Under the pieces are notes generated by a model. It was given only the letters and a program-made list of their open reading frames with translations. It searched no databases and had not been told where the DNA came from. Shown piece by piece: positions 25,897 through 34,277 of a stretch of DNA of 62,061 nt (the stretch's first letter is position 1; each line of letters begins with the position of its first letter). Source of the DNA: Streptosporangium minutum (GTDB taxonomy: Bacteria > Actinomycetota > Actinomycetes > Streptosporangiales > Streptosporangiaceae); contig NZ_NGFP01000016.1 in the NCBI RefSeq assembly GCF_002149035.1, forward strand, positions 1,837 to 63,897. The letters are read 5' to 3'. The position numbers and the translations under genes are program-made.

Positions 25897-26639
25897 GCAG
25901 TACGCCCCGCTACCGCGCCATCGCCGACGACCTGACCCAAAAGATCAAGTCGGGCCACTACCGCGCGGGCGAGGCGTTGCCCGCGCAGCGTGAGCTCAGC
26001 GCCTCCTACGGCGTGACGATGATGACGCTGCGGCAGGCGTTGCAGGTCCTCAGCGGTGAGGGTCTGATCGTCCAGCGGGCCGGCCGCGGCACTTATGTGA
26101 CGCAGGCCAGTGCGGAGTACCCCCTCGACACGCTGCGCAGTCTCGGCGACGACCTACGCAGGCAGGGTTACCCCCTGCGGACCGAGGTGCTGTCGGCCGC
26201 GATCCGGCAGGCCCCGCGCTCGCTCACCCGGCTGCTGGACGACGCGCCCTCCGACCGCCGGGCCTTCAGGCTGGCACGCGTACGGCATCTGCTGGGCCGG
26301 CCCGCCGTCCACCAGATCTCCTGGATCGTCGAGCCGTACGCCTCGGCGATCAAGGGGATCGATTTCACCGAGACCCCGCTGTACACCGCGCTCGCCGACG
26401 TTGGCGCGCGAGTGCACCGGGCGACTGAACGGGTCAGGCCGGCCCTGCTCACCGCCCTGGTCGCGGTGCGGCTGCAGCACCCTGCGGGCAGCCCGGTCTT
26501 CGTCAGCGAACGGGCGACCTATGACGACCAGGGCGCCCTGGTCGTCATGGACCACGCCACGATCCTCGGCGAGTGGATGGAGATCAGGGCCGAACGCAAG
26601 GCCACGGACCTGTCTCTGCACTGGGTCTCCCAGCGCTGA
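25893..26639 (+). CDS. GntR/HutC-family regulator with UTRA domain
   Basis: Residues 1-70 form the GntR winged helix (YRAIADDLTQKIKSGHYRAG, then TLRQALQVLSGEGLIVQRAG and GRGTYV). Residues about 85-245 form a UTRA-type effector domain. The ATG overlaps the trpA stop as ATGA, so it is the third cistron of the trpBA operon. Its most likely target is the perfect palindrome at 23862-23877 in the operon promoter. UTRA domains bind small molecules; a tryptophan-pathway intermediate is possible but not shown. Confidence 0.88.
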   Translation: MSSTPRYRAIADDLTQKIKSGHYRAGEALPAQRELSASYGVTMMTLRQALQVLSGEGLIVQRAGRGTYVTQASAEYPLDTLRSLGDDLRRQGYPLRTEVLSAAIRQAPRSLTRLLDDAPSDRRAFRLARVRHLLGRPAVHQISWIVEPYASAIKGIDFTETPLYTALADVGARVHRATERVRPALLTALVAVRLQHPAGSPVFVSERATYDDQGALVVMDHATILGEWMEIRAERKATDLSLHWVSQR

Positions 26640-26735
26640 CCGTTCACGGTCTGAGGAGAAACTCCAGACGGCGACCGGCCAACCGTCCCCGCACCGGCAA
26701 CACCCGTACATCGTCGGGGTCGGGCTCGACTCGGT

Positions 26736-26755
26736 ACCCGGTGGGCGCACCGGGT
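26736..26755. terminator. hairpin between converging gntR and SGNH-hydrolase genes
   Basis: ACCCGGTG-GGCG-CACCGGGT is a perfect 8-bp stem with a 4-base loop. It lies between the gntR stop (26639) and the stop of the converging hydrolase gene (26811), so it could serve both directions. Confidence 0.6.
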
Positions 26756-26810
26756 CTTCGCCAAGCGCTCATCGCGCAAGACGGCCAGGGCCGGACACCG
26801 CGAAGAGCGG

Positions 26811-27734
26811 CTACGGCGACCGGTGATCAAGGCCAAGATCGCGTTTCAGGAGTTCCTCCCCGGGTGGCACGACCTGCCGTCCACCCGGCGCGGGCGTCGG
26901 CGCCTCCGAGCCCGCCGCCGGTCCGGCCAAGGGAGCGGGCTGCGGCGCGCCGGGGCTCGCGGCCGGCTGGGCCCATGGCGTGAGCTCCGGGCGCTTGGCC
27001 GTGCGGCCGTCGCCTGAGGAGCGGCCGCGGAGGCGGCGGCCGATCCATGGGCCCGCGAACGTGGCGAACCAGCGCAGCTCGGCCGCCGCCATCCGCCACG
27101 CCGCCGCCGGGGGCAACGGTGGGAAGGGCAGCATCCACGTGTCGTCGCTGCCGGGCAGGCCGAGAGAGTGGGCCATGGCGGCGGCGATACGGGCGTGGCC
27201 CGCCGGGCTCGCGTGCAGCCGGTCCGTGCCCCACATGCGCGCGTCGGTGACGAACTCCATCGCGAACGTGTCCACCACCGTGACCCCGTGGCGGGCCGCG
27301 GCGGCGCGGATGCGGGCGTTGAGGTCGAGCACCTTGGGCTGGAGCGGCCGGGCTATCGGGGCGATCTTCCCGATATCCGGAAAAGTCACGGTAACCACCT
27401 GTGCGCCCGACTCGGTCAGGGCGGCGTACATCTCCTCCAGCACCTCCGCCACAGCGGCGGGCTCGCATCCGGGACGGATGAGGTCGTTCATGCCCGCCAT
27501 GACCGTGGCAAGGTCGGGGCGCAGCGCCAGCGCGGGGGCCAGTTGCTCGGAGCGGATCTGGCCCGCCAGCCGGCCACGGACCGCAAGGTTGGCGTACAGG
27601 AGGTCGGGGTTGGCACGGGCCAGGTGCTCGGCGAGGCGGTCGGCCCAGCCGCGGTGGCCGGTGATGTCGTCGCCGTCGCCGAGGCCCTCGGTCTGGCTGT
27701 CGCCGAGCGCGACGTAACGCGTGTAGACGGTCAT
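26811..27734 (-). CDS. SGNH/GDSL hydrolase with Pro/Ala-rich C-terminal tail
   Basis: The N-terminal 215 residues carry the SGNH blocks: ALGDSQTEGLGDG with the nucleophile Ser, NLAVRGRLAGQI (block II), MAGMNDLIRP (block III, Asn) and DRLHASPAGHARIA (block V, Asp and His). It should be an esterase or lipase-like enzyme without a signal peptide. From about residue 220 a basic then Pro/Ala/Gly-rich tail of some 85 residues follows, longer than the usual family end. The ATG overlaps the stop of the PadR gene by four bases, behind GGGAG, so the two are translationally coupled and the PadR regulator probably controls it. Confidence 0.85.
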   Translation of the reverse strand: MTVYTRYVALGDSQTEGLGDGDDITGHRGWADRLAEHLARANPDLLYANLAVRGRLAGQIRSEQLAPALALRPDLATVMAGMNDLIRPGCEPAAVAEVLEEMYAALTESGAQVVTVTFPDIGKIAPIARPLQPKVLDLNARIRAAAARHGVTVVDTFAMEFVTDARMWGTDRLHASPAGHARIAAAMAHSLGLPGSDDTWMLPFPPLPPAAAWRMAAAELRWFATFAGPWIGRRLRGRSSGDGRTAKRPELTPWAQPAASPGAPQPAPLAGPAAGSEAPTPAPGGRQVVPPGEELLKRDLGLDHRSP

Positions 27735-28321
27735 GAGATCTCCCTTCCGGCGCGGGCCATGCGCTCGCCGAGCGTCCGCGCCGTCTCCAGGCACCAGGCG
27801 CGGGTCTCGCGCTCCAGCCTGCATCCCGCCAGGCAGGACAGGTAGGGGCCGACGCGCTCGCCCTGGCGCAGGAACGTCTCCTCGTCCAGCTCGCCGCGCA
27901 GGCGCAGCAGGAGCTGCTCGAAGACCTCCAGCTTGGCGGCGGCCTCCAGGGCCCGGTCGTGCAGCTGCTCGATCACCGGCGCGTGGTCGAGCAGATCGAC
28001 GGCGTGCACCTTGACGGCCAGGTCGTCGCGGATGAGCAGCGGCTTGGCCGGAGTGGCGGCGAAGGCGGCCAGCTCGCCGAGCCCGGCCTCGGTCACCTTG
28101 AACATGCGCTTGTCGGGGCGGCCCCGCTGGACCACCTCCCGGCCCGTGATCAGGCCGTCGCCCTCCAACTTGGTCAGCTCGGCGTAGAGCTGCTGTGGGG
28201 CGGCGTACCAGAAGTTGGAGATGCCGATGTCGAAGATCTTGGTGAGCTGGTATCCGCTGTATTCGCCGTCGAGCAGTGCAGCCAGCACTGCGTGCCTGAG
28301 GGCCATCGGCTCAGTACTCAT
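27731..28321 (-). CDS. PadR-family transcriptional regulator
   Basis: The N-terminal winged helix has LRHAVLAALLDGEYSGYQLT and PQQLYAELTKLEGDGLIT, typical of PadR. The C-terminal part (about 95-180) is the Vir_C-type helical domain of the longer (PadR-s2) class. At 196 residues it is full length. A perfect inverted repeat, ATAGTCAT-GAAG-ATGACTAT, lies just upstream and resembles known PadR sites (ATGT/ACAT-like arms), so autoregulation is likely. It is followed in an overlapping frame by the SGNH hydrolase gene. Confidence 0.9.
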   Translation of the reverse strand: MSTEPMALRHAVLAALLDGEYSGYQLTKIFDIGISNFWYAAPQQLYAELTKLEGDGLITGREVVQRGRPDKRMFKVTEAGLGELAAFAATPAKPLLIRDDLAVKVHAVDLLDHAPVIEQLHDRALEAAAKLEVFEQLLLRLRGELDEETFLRQGERVGPYLSCLAGCRLERETRAWCLETARTLGERMARAGREIS

Positions 28322-28329
28322 GAATATGA

Positions 28330-28349
28330 ATAGTCATGAAGATGACTAT
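28330..28349 (-). promoter_or_regulatory. PadR operator candidate
   Basis: ATAGTCAT and ATGACTAT are perfect 8-bp arms around GAAG, starting 8 bp upstream of the PadR start codon. TATAGT at 28345-28350 on the minus strand could be the -10 element, so binding would block transcription. Confidence 0.65.
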
Positions 28350-28377
28350 AAGCCGATGGACACCTCGGCGCCAGTGA

Positions 28378-29073
28378 GGTGTCGAAGACGTACTCGGCCT
28401 GACCAGATCCACTGCCGGAGCGGCCCGGCTGACCGCGCTGGGCGTGCAGCCGGTGCCGGCCGACATCACAAACGCCGAGGAGTTGCCGACCGCCCTGGAC
28501 GGCCGGCAGGCCGACGCGGTGATCCACCAGGCGACCGCCATCACCGGCGTGCCGTTCCTGCACCGTCATCTGTACGCCAACGAGGACCAGGTCCTCGGCA
28601 CCTCGGGCATCGACGGTATCGCCCTGCGCTATGGCATGTTCTACGGTCCCGAGCCCGCCACCCGACGACTGATCGACCTCGCGCGGCGGCGACGACTGCT
28701 CTCCCCGCGTCCCAGTGGCACCGTCTCGCTCATCCACATCCACGGCGCTGCCTCGACCACCGTCGCCGCACTCTACCGAGGGCGGCCCGGCCAGCCGTAC
28801 AACATCGTGGACGATCAACCGGTCACCTTTGAGGACTACTTCCACGCCATCGCACAAGCGGCAGGGGTGCCTGTTCCCCGGCCGGTGCCCAGCCGCCTCC
28901 TGACTGCCCTGCCGCACCTGCGTGCGCTGATGGTCACCACTCACATCCGCCTGTCCAACCGGCGGGCCGTCGACGAGCTGGGCCGGACGCCCCGCTACCA
29001 CTGCTGCCGCGACGGTCTGGCCGCTCTGGTCGCCAAGCAGCCGGGGTCGAGCTCCCTTCCCGATCCAGCGTGA
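28378..29073 (+). pseudogene. NAD-dependent epimerase/dehydratase, truncated
   Basis: The open frame begins right after a stop codon with LTRSTAGAARLTALG and continues ADITNAEELPTALDGRQADA and VIHQATAIT, then GIDGIALRYGMFYGPE, YNIVDDQPVTFEDYFHAIAQ and LGRTPRYHCCRDGLAAL. These are extended-SDR blocks in the right order. The N-terminal G-x-x-G-x-x-G nucleotide loop is missing, and the middle (between AIT and GIDGIALRYG) is far shorter than normal and lacks the S and Y-x3-K region. It is a gene with a lost start and an internal deletion, transcribed away from the PadR gene. Confidence 0.7.
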
Positions 29074-29344
29074 GCGGCTGGAGGCTCGAAGCCGTCCGAC
29101 CGGCCGCCATGATCATGAACGGCAGCCGAAAGCGATACCGGGGAGCCGCCGGTGATCAGGCAACCAGGCCGACCTCTGCGAAATCGATCTCCTTCGAAAG
29201 GGAATCCAACGAATCGGGTAGACGGCGACAGGATGTCGGCGTCTTGCGCGCCGGTCCCACCCGCGAAATCGGCGATCTCGGACGGCGCGATGCCTTCCAG
29301 CCACACGTCGGTGTCGCCCGGGGCGTCCGCCTGATCCGACCAGT

Positions 29345-31681
29345 TCACCTGACCCCTGAACCGCGACCAGGTAGCCCGCCGGCGGGCTTCTTGCGCCGGT
29401 TGAACGTCGATTCCCCGTCGATCAGGCGGTGGTTGACGACCTTGTCGCCCGGTCCGGGGTACGCCATGATCAGCAGCCGCTGGATGCCGTCCTCCTCGCC
29501 CTTCCAGGGAAACCAGGCCAGGTGCAGGCGGATGCGGTAGTGCCCCTTGCGGCCGTTGAGCGACAGGTCCGGCAGTTCGGTGCCGCTCAGGCCGTCCATG
29601 AAGCTCATCTCACCGCTCTGGTTGGCGTAGCCGACCTCGATGACGTTGTCCCACCCTTTGGTCTCGACCGGCGGGCGGCGCGTGTAGGTCTCCAGAGTGA
29701 CGCAGACGTGGAAGTCGGAATTCGTGCTCACCATCACGTGGCCGGGCCCGGCGGTGACCGGACCGGAGGTCGTGCTCTTGCCCTCCTCGGGGGATTCGTC
29801 GTACAGCTCCAGTCCCGCCTCGGGCCACTGCGGTTCCTTGAGGCGGATCGCCTTGGCGGGCTTGACAAGGGGGCGGTGACGCGGGGTGGCGTCGCATTTT
29901 CGCTGTTCCTCGGCCATGAACTCGTTGAATTCACGATCCCTGGCGGCCGCCGCCGCCGCGATCTCCGCTTTCGCAGCCGGGCAGATCCCGGCGAGCACCT
30001 CGCTCAGGTTGCGGACACTCAGCCCTTCCACCTCCCGCAGGCGGGCCAGCTCGCGCGGATCGTTGCGGGTGTAGACGGCGCACAGGCGACGACCGTGGTC
30101 GAGCAGTACCTGGTCGGGGGCGGTGGCGGCGAAAGGGAGCGTGAGCTGCTGGCGTACGGCGCAGATGAAGGCGCGCGTGCCGGTCGGTGGCGGGGGTTCC
30201 ACGGGCTCGCCGTCCATCTCCCAAGCCTCGGGAGGCGAGCAGTCCTCGGCCGTGGTGACCTGACCGCGTGGCTGGTCGGCCACCGGCAGGAAGCACAGGG
30301 TCACGGAGGTGGCCAGCGCCGCCGCGAGTACGTGGTGGCGCGATCGGGCGGCAGATGGGAAACGGTAGAGCAGGAGCAGGGCGAGGGCGGAGGCGGCGAG
30401 CGCGGTGCTGTACCACAGCGGGGAGAGTCCGAAGAGGACTTCGCCCTTGTCGTTCCGGTCGAACAGCCCGTCCGGGTACAGGGCCAGCCGCTGCTCGATC
30501 ATCTCGGGGATGAGCTGCCGGTCCGCTTCGGACTCCGTCGTGAGGGCGGTGACGATTCCTGCCGCCGCGGCGAGGGTCAGGGTCAGCATCGTGACGCGCA
30601 GCAGCCGCCTGGTTCTGCGCATGACCGCGATCAGGATCAGTACGGCCGGGGCGCCGACCCCGACGAGCATGTCCAGGGCGACCCAGAGCACCGTCGCCGG
30701 GTAGCTCACGTACCCGTGGAAGAGGTCGTCGACCGCGCCGCGGGGGCCGATCCACGCGGGTATGCCGTCCGCGAGGTTGACGGCCGCCGGGATCAGCGGG
30801 AGCACCACGGCCACGGCGGCGAGGGGCCACGCTCGCGCGGGTGCGACCTGGACCGCAGGCGCCGCAGACGGTACGGGCGTCAGGACGCCCAGGTCGTGGG
30901 CGGAGCGGGCCTGCCACACCGTCCCGAGTACGCCCAGGATGCCCAGGACCATGACGAGCAGAAGGTCGTAGTCAACGCCCCAACCGCCGAACGAGATGAC
31001 CGAATGACTTCCCGACGACAGCAGCGACAGCGCCGCCGAGGCCACGCCCATCCGCACGGTGCCCCGGGTCCAGCGCGCGTCCCTGTCCTGGCCGGCCAGG
31101 ACAGGGACCAGCCACAGCAGGTAGACGGCGTTGCCGAGCTGGTACGGGGAGACGAACTGCATGACGGGGTACTGGCCGAGGCCGTAGGCGAAGGTGACGG
31201 CCATGCCCATGGCGGCGTTCGCCAGCCCCGCCACGAGCCCGAGCAGCCGCAGCCATCGAGGCAGAACGTCGGCCAGGACCACGAAGAACAACCCGACGAC
31301 GGCGATCTGGAGCAGGCCGGAGGGCAGGCCGAACCACCACTGGTACGGGAGGGGAAGCCGGTACAGCAGCGTGCAGGCGACGCTGAGGTACAGGGCCGCT
31401 CGTAGTAGCCGGACCGGCCTGTCGTTGACCGCCGCCGCGCCGGTCGGCCGCCCGCGCAGTATCTGCCAGTAGGCCCAGCCCTGCAGGACGCCGCCCGCGA
31501 CCATGAGGAGCTCCACCCACCAGGCGTAGGGCATGAAGTCGGCGTCCCATTCCCCGGTGACGATCTCGCGCAGCAGCGCGGGGTCGCCGGTGGCCAGCGC
31601 GCGGACGCCGGAGACAATGACCACGGCCACATAAATGGCGGCGAACAGCGTGGCGATTCTACCGAAGCGGTAACGGCGCAT
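29345..31681 (-). CDS. large multi-spanning membrane protein, function unknown, 778 aa
   Basis: The N-terminal ~450 residues hold about eleven hydrophobic segments in two blocks separated by a basic loop (RPTGAAAVNDRPVRLLRAAL). The C-terminal ~320 residues are polar, with two Cys-containing stretches (EDCSPPEAWEMDG and FICAVRQQL) and a beta-rich end including HVCVTLETYTRRPPVE and YRIRLHLAWF. This suggests a membrane domain with an extracytoplasmic C-terminal domain. No transporter or enzyme motif is recognised. The start at 31681 (MRRYRFGR) was preferred to a longer reading because it precedes the first membrane segment and follows GAGGG. A short protein-like minus frame downstream (29348-29160, NWSDQADAPGDTDVWLEGIA) could be a piece lost by frameshift. 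Confidence 0.7.
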   Translation of the reverse strand: MRRYRFGRIATLFAAIYVAVVIVSGVRALATGDPALLREIVTGEWDADFMPYAWWVELLMVAGGVLQGWAYWQILRGRPTGAAAVNDRPVRLLRAALYLSVACTLLYRLPLPYQWWFGLPSGLLQIAVVGLFFVVLADVLPRWLRLLGLVAGLANAAMGMAVTFAYGLGQYPVMQFVSPYQLGNAVYLLWLVPVLAGQDRDARWTRGTVRMGVASAALSLLSSGSHSVISFGGWGVDYDLLLVMVLGILGVLGTVWQARSAHDLGVLTPVPSAAPAVQVAPARAWPLAAVAVVLPLIPAAVNLADGIPAWIGPRGAVDDLFHGYVSYPATVLWVALDMLVGVGAPAVLILIAVMRRTRRLLRVTMLTLTLAAAAGIVTALTTESEADRQLIPEMIEQRLALYPDGLFDRNDKGEVLFGLSPLWYSTALAASALALLLLYRFPSAARSRHHVLAAALATSVTLCFLPVADQPRGQVTTAEDCSPPEAWEMDGEPVEPPPPTGTRAFICAVRQQLTLPFAATAPDQVLLDHGRRLCAVYTRNDPRELARLREVEGLSVRNLSEVLAGICPAAKAEIAAAAAARDREFNEFMAEEQRKCDATPRHRPLVKPAKAIRLKEPQWPEAGLELYDESPEEGKSTTSGPVTAGPGHVMVSTNSDFHVCVTLETYTRRPPVETKGWDNVIEVGYANQSGEMSFMDGLSGTELPDLSLNGRKGHYRIRLHLAWFPWKGEEDGIQRLLIMAYPGPGDKVVNHRLIDGESTFNRRKKPAGGLPGRGSGVR

Positions 31682-32295
31682 GGGAACACCCTCGGGCACG
31701 AGCGGACAGGATCTGAAAATCCAAACAAAGGCGCCCAACCTTAGCGAGCCCCCACTTAAATGATCAAATCACGCTGAAGTCGGCGTGGCTGGGGCCGCTC
31801 CCCTATGGGGCTTTTCTTAAGGAGCGGACTGCGAGGACACCGCCGGTCCACTGCCGTGGCAGGCTGTACGTTGTGACAACGAGGCACTGTTGAAGCGGTC
31901 GCATCAACATGGTGGGCCGCAATGGCGCAAAACCCGATCGCCGCTCCCCCTGATAATCAGTTTTCTGCCTGGTGCAGGACTTGGCATTCCTTTTCCTGCT
32001 GCCGGTTCTCTGTCCTGTCCCGTGGAACTTGGCCCCCGTCTCACCGAATTGGCCCCACGCGTGTCGTCAAAACGGTCCTGGTTCTCGTTCCCGGTCCACA
32101 GATGTTGTGATCCCCAGTCTGCAAAGTGCCACGGTCCGCATGGTCGGGGCCGGACGCTGCGCCGGCTCCGCCACTCCGCCCGCACCCACCTGGCCACCGC
32201 CGGCCGCTCCGCCGCCGGACTTCAGGCCAGGAGCCGCCACCGCCGCCTGGCCACCCTTGGTCAGTACGTACCACGCCGGGCAGGCGCGGCCGGCG
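31682..32295. other. 614-bp stretch without a recognisable gene, lower GC than its surroundings
   Basis: No reading frame shows a family motif. The part from about 31740 to 32110 is distinctly richer in A and T than the neighbours and may be foreign or decayed sequence. It also contains the promoter of the large membrane-protein gene. Confidence 0.4.
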
Positions 32296-32892
32296 TCAGT
32301 CAGCCTGCAGGAGGGTGTGCAACTCGGCGGTTTCGAGGATGTGGGCCCGTGAGGGAAAGATCTGATGGAGCAGGACGTCGTGCGTTTCGGGGTCAGGGTC
32401 GGCGACGCCGTCGGCCAGGACGTAGAGCCGGTAGTCGCGGTCGGCCGCATCGAGGACGGTGGACAGGACGACGCCGCTGGTACTGATGCCTGTGATGATC
32501 AGAGTGGTGATGCCGTGTTCGCGCAGCCGCTGATCGAGGTCCGTGGTGGACAGGCCTCCGTAACGGATCTTGCGCACGACGATGTCTCCGTCCTGGGGAG
32601 CGAGACGTTCGTGGACAGCGGTGTCAAGGTCCGCGTGGTGCATGAGACGGTGCTGGGCGATCGGTGCGAAAGACCTGTTGGTGAGCGGGATCGCAGCCCA
32701 GTCGGCCTCGGTGAAGCCGACCCGGACATAGGCGACGGTGCCGCCCCTGGCGCGAACGTCGGCGATTACCTTTTCCATGCGTCCCAGCAGGGCTTCACTG
32801 TCGCTTTCGGGGAGCAGCGCGAGGATCGCGGGTTGATAGTCCATGACGAGCAGGGCGGTGTGTGCGGGGTCGAGCGCGGGGGTGGTGCTCAT
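32296..32892 (-). CDS. isochorismatase-family hydrolase
   Basis: The 198-residue Rossmann-like protein has the catalytic Asp in LLVMDYQPAI and the Lys in VVRKIRYGG. The position of the usual nucleophilic Cys is Gly in ITGISTSGVVLSTV, as in true isochorismatases and some relatives, so an amidase mechanism is unlikely. The ATG overlaps the MFS stop by four bases, making it the second gene of a two-gene operon divergent from LysR. Substrate unknown. Confidence 0.87.
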   Translation of the reverse strand: MSTTPALDPAHTALLVMDYQPAILALLPESDSEALLGRMEKVIADVRARGGTVAYVRVGFTEADWAAIPLTNRSFAPIAQHRLMHHADLDTAVHERLAPQDGDIVVRKIRYGGLSTTDLDQRLREHGITTLIITGISTSGVVLSTVLDAADRDYRLYVLADGVADPDPETHDVLLHQIFPSRAHILETAELHTLLQAD

Positions 32893-34160
32893 GCGAGTGT
32901 CTGCCTTTCCGATGGCGCCTGGTCGGCGTTCTTGAGTCGGGGTGTGCGGTCGTGTCGAGGCAGGAGGAGCGAGGTCGCCAGGAGCAGGAGGCCGGCGATC
33001 GCGATCGCGGTGCGGGGACTGGTGAGGCCGGCCAGCAGGCCCCACACGCCGGTCATGGCCGCGATGGTGGCTTTACTGGTGATCGACCAGGCAGACAGCG
33101 TGCGGACGACCCGGTCCGACGGGAGCTGTTCGAGCCGGTAGGTAGCGAATACCGGGTTGAACACGCCCATGCAGGTGATCAGGCCGAGTTCGACGGCGAT
33201 GACGAGGAAGAGCCCGCTGGGGCCGGGGCCGATGAAGGCCAATCCGAGTCCCCAGCACGCGCGCAGCGTCCCGGCGGTGAGCATGACCTTGTGCTGTCCG
33301 AACCGTGCGAGGAGCGGGCGGGCCAGCCGCGAGCCGATGAGGCCGCCGATGCAGGGGACGCCGAAGGCGAGGCCGTACTGCCAGGGTGCGAACCCGACGT
33401 CGCGGAGCATGAGGACGGCGAGCAACGGCGAGGCTGCCATGATCAGGCCGCCGACCAGGACAGTGTTGAAGAACAACGGGCGCAGCGCCGGGCTGGCGAG
33501 GATGTACCGCCATCCCTCCAGCAGGTCGCCGGCTCCAGGCCGGGGCGGTGTGGCGGTTCGCGCGGGACGTGGCTCCCGCCCGCCGATGGCGCGGATCCCC
33601 GCGGCCGAGAGGAGGAAGCTGACCGCGTTGGCCGCCATGCTCGCCACCGGGCCCACCAGCCCGATCGCGGCGGTACCGAGCGGCGGCCCGAGCGCGGTGG
33701 CGGTCCAGGTCGTGGCCTCGAACCTCCCGTTCGCGACGAGCAGGTCCCCGGGCCGGACGAGCGCCTTCAGACATGCTCCGCTCGCAGCGGTGAAGGTGAT
33801 GTCGGCCGCGCCGACGACGACCGCCACGACCAGGAGCTGAGCGACGCTCAGCCAGCCGAGCGCATAGGCTGCGGGAACGCTCATCAGCGCCGCGAACCGG
33901 ATCAGGTCCATCGCGATCATCACCCGCCGTTTGCGCCGGAACTCCACCCATGGCCCGAGCGGCACCGCGACCACCGCCCCGACCGCGAGCCCCGCGGCGG
34001 CCAGGACCGACACCTCGGTAGGCCCTGCGCCCAGAGCGAGAATCGCGATCAGGGCGAACGCGTCGAACGCGAGCCATGTGCCGAACGCGCTGACCGCGTA
34101 TGCGGCCCAGAACCACCTGAACTGCCGCCCCAGCGACCTTCCCAATGCGCACCTCGCCAT
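32889..34160 (-). CDS. MFS transporter (DHA3-type)
   Basis: About twelve membrane helices in 423 residues; the N-terminus RQFRWFWAAYAVSAFGTWLA and the loop PWVEFRRKRRVMIAMDLIRF are typical of DHA3 exporters related to EntS and macrolide pumps. It probably exports a small metabolite. It is divergently transcribed from the LysR gene at 34278, with palindromes in the 117-bp gap, and is coupled to the isochorismatase-like gene. Confidence 0.85.
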   Translation of the reverse strand: MARCALGRSLGRQFRWFWAAYAVSAFGTWLAFDAFALIAILALGAGPTEVSVLAAAGLAVGAVVAVPLGPWVEFRRKRRVMIAMDLIRFAALMSVPAAYALGWLSVAQLLVVAVVVGAADITFTAASGACLKALVRPGDLLVANGRFEATTWTATALGPPLGTAAIGLVGPVASMAANAVSFLLSAAGIRAIGGREPRPARTATPPRPGAGDLLEGWRYILASPALRPLFFNTVLVGGLIMAASPLLAVLMLRDVGFAPWQYGLAFGVPCIGGLIGSRLARPLLARFGQHKVMLTAGTLRACWGLGLAFIGPGPSGLFLVIAVELGLITCMGVFNPVFATYRLEQLPSDRVVRTLSAWSITSKATIAAMTGVWGLLAGLTSPRTAIAIAGLLLLATSLLLPRHDRTPRLKNADQAPSERQTLA

Positions 34161-34223
34161 CCCCGGGAAACAACCACTCGTTGATTTGAGAGATCAAAAC
34201 GCGCAGCCGATAGGCCCGTCAAA

Positions 34224-34261
34224 CAACCGGTTGGCTGAAGGCGCACAACTGTTAGTTGTGC
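34224..34261. promoter_or_regulatory. palindromes between divergent MFS operon and LysR gene
   Basis: GCACAACT-GTT-AGTTGTGC at 34243-34261 has perfect 8-bp arms and ends 16 bp before the LysR start. CAACCGGTTG at 34224-34233 is a second perfect palindrome. Their position between divergent promoters makes them the likely LysR operator sites. Confidence 0.6.
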
Positions 34262-34277
34262 ACTAAGGTCGGTTGGT

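Noticed and set aside
29429-31405. A 658-codon plus-strand open frame
   Set aside because: It mirrors the large membrane protein gene, is rich in Arg, Gly, Gln and Asp without motifs, and is a GC-driven shadow.
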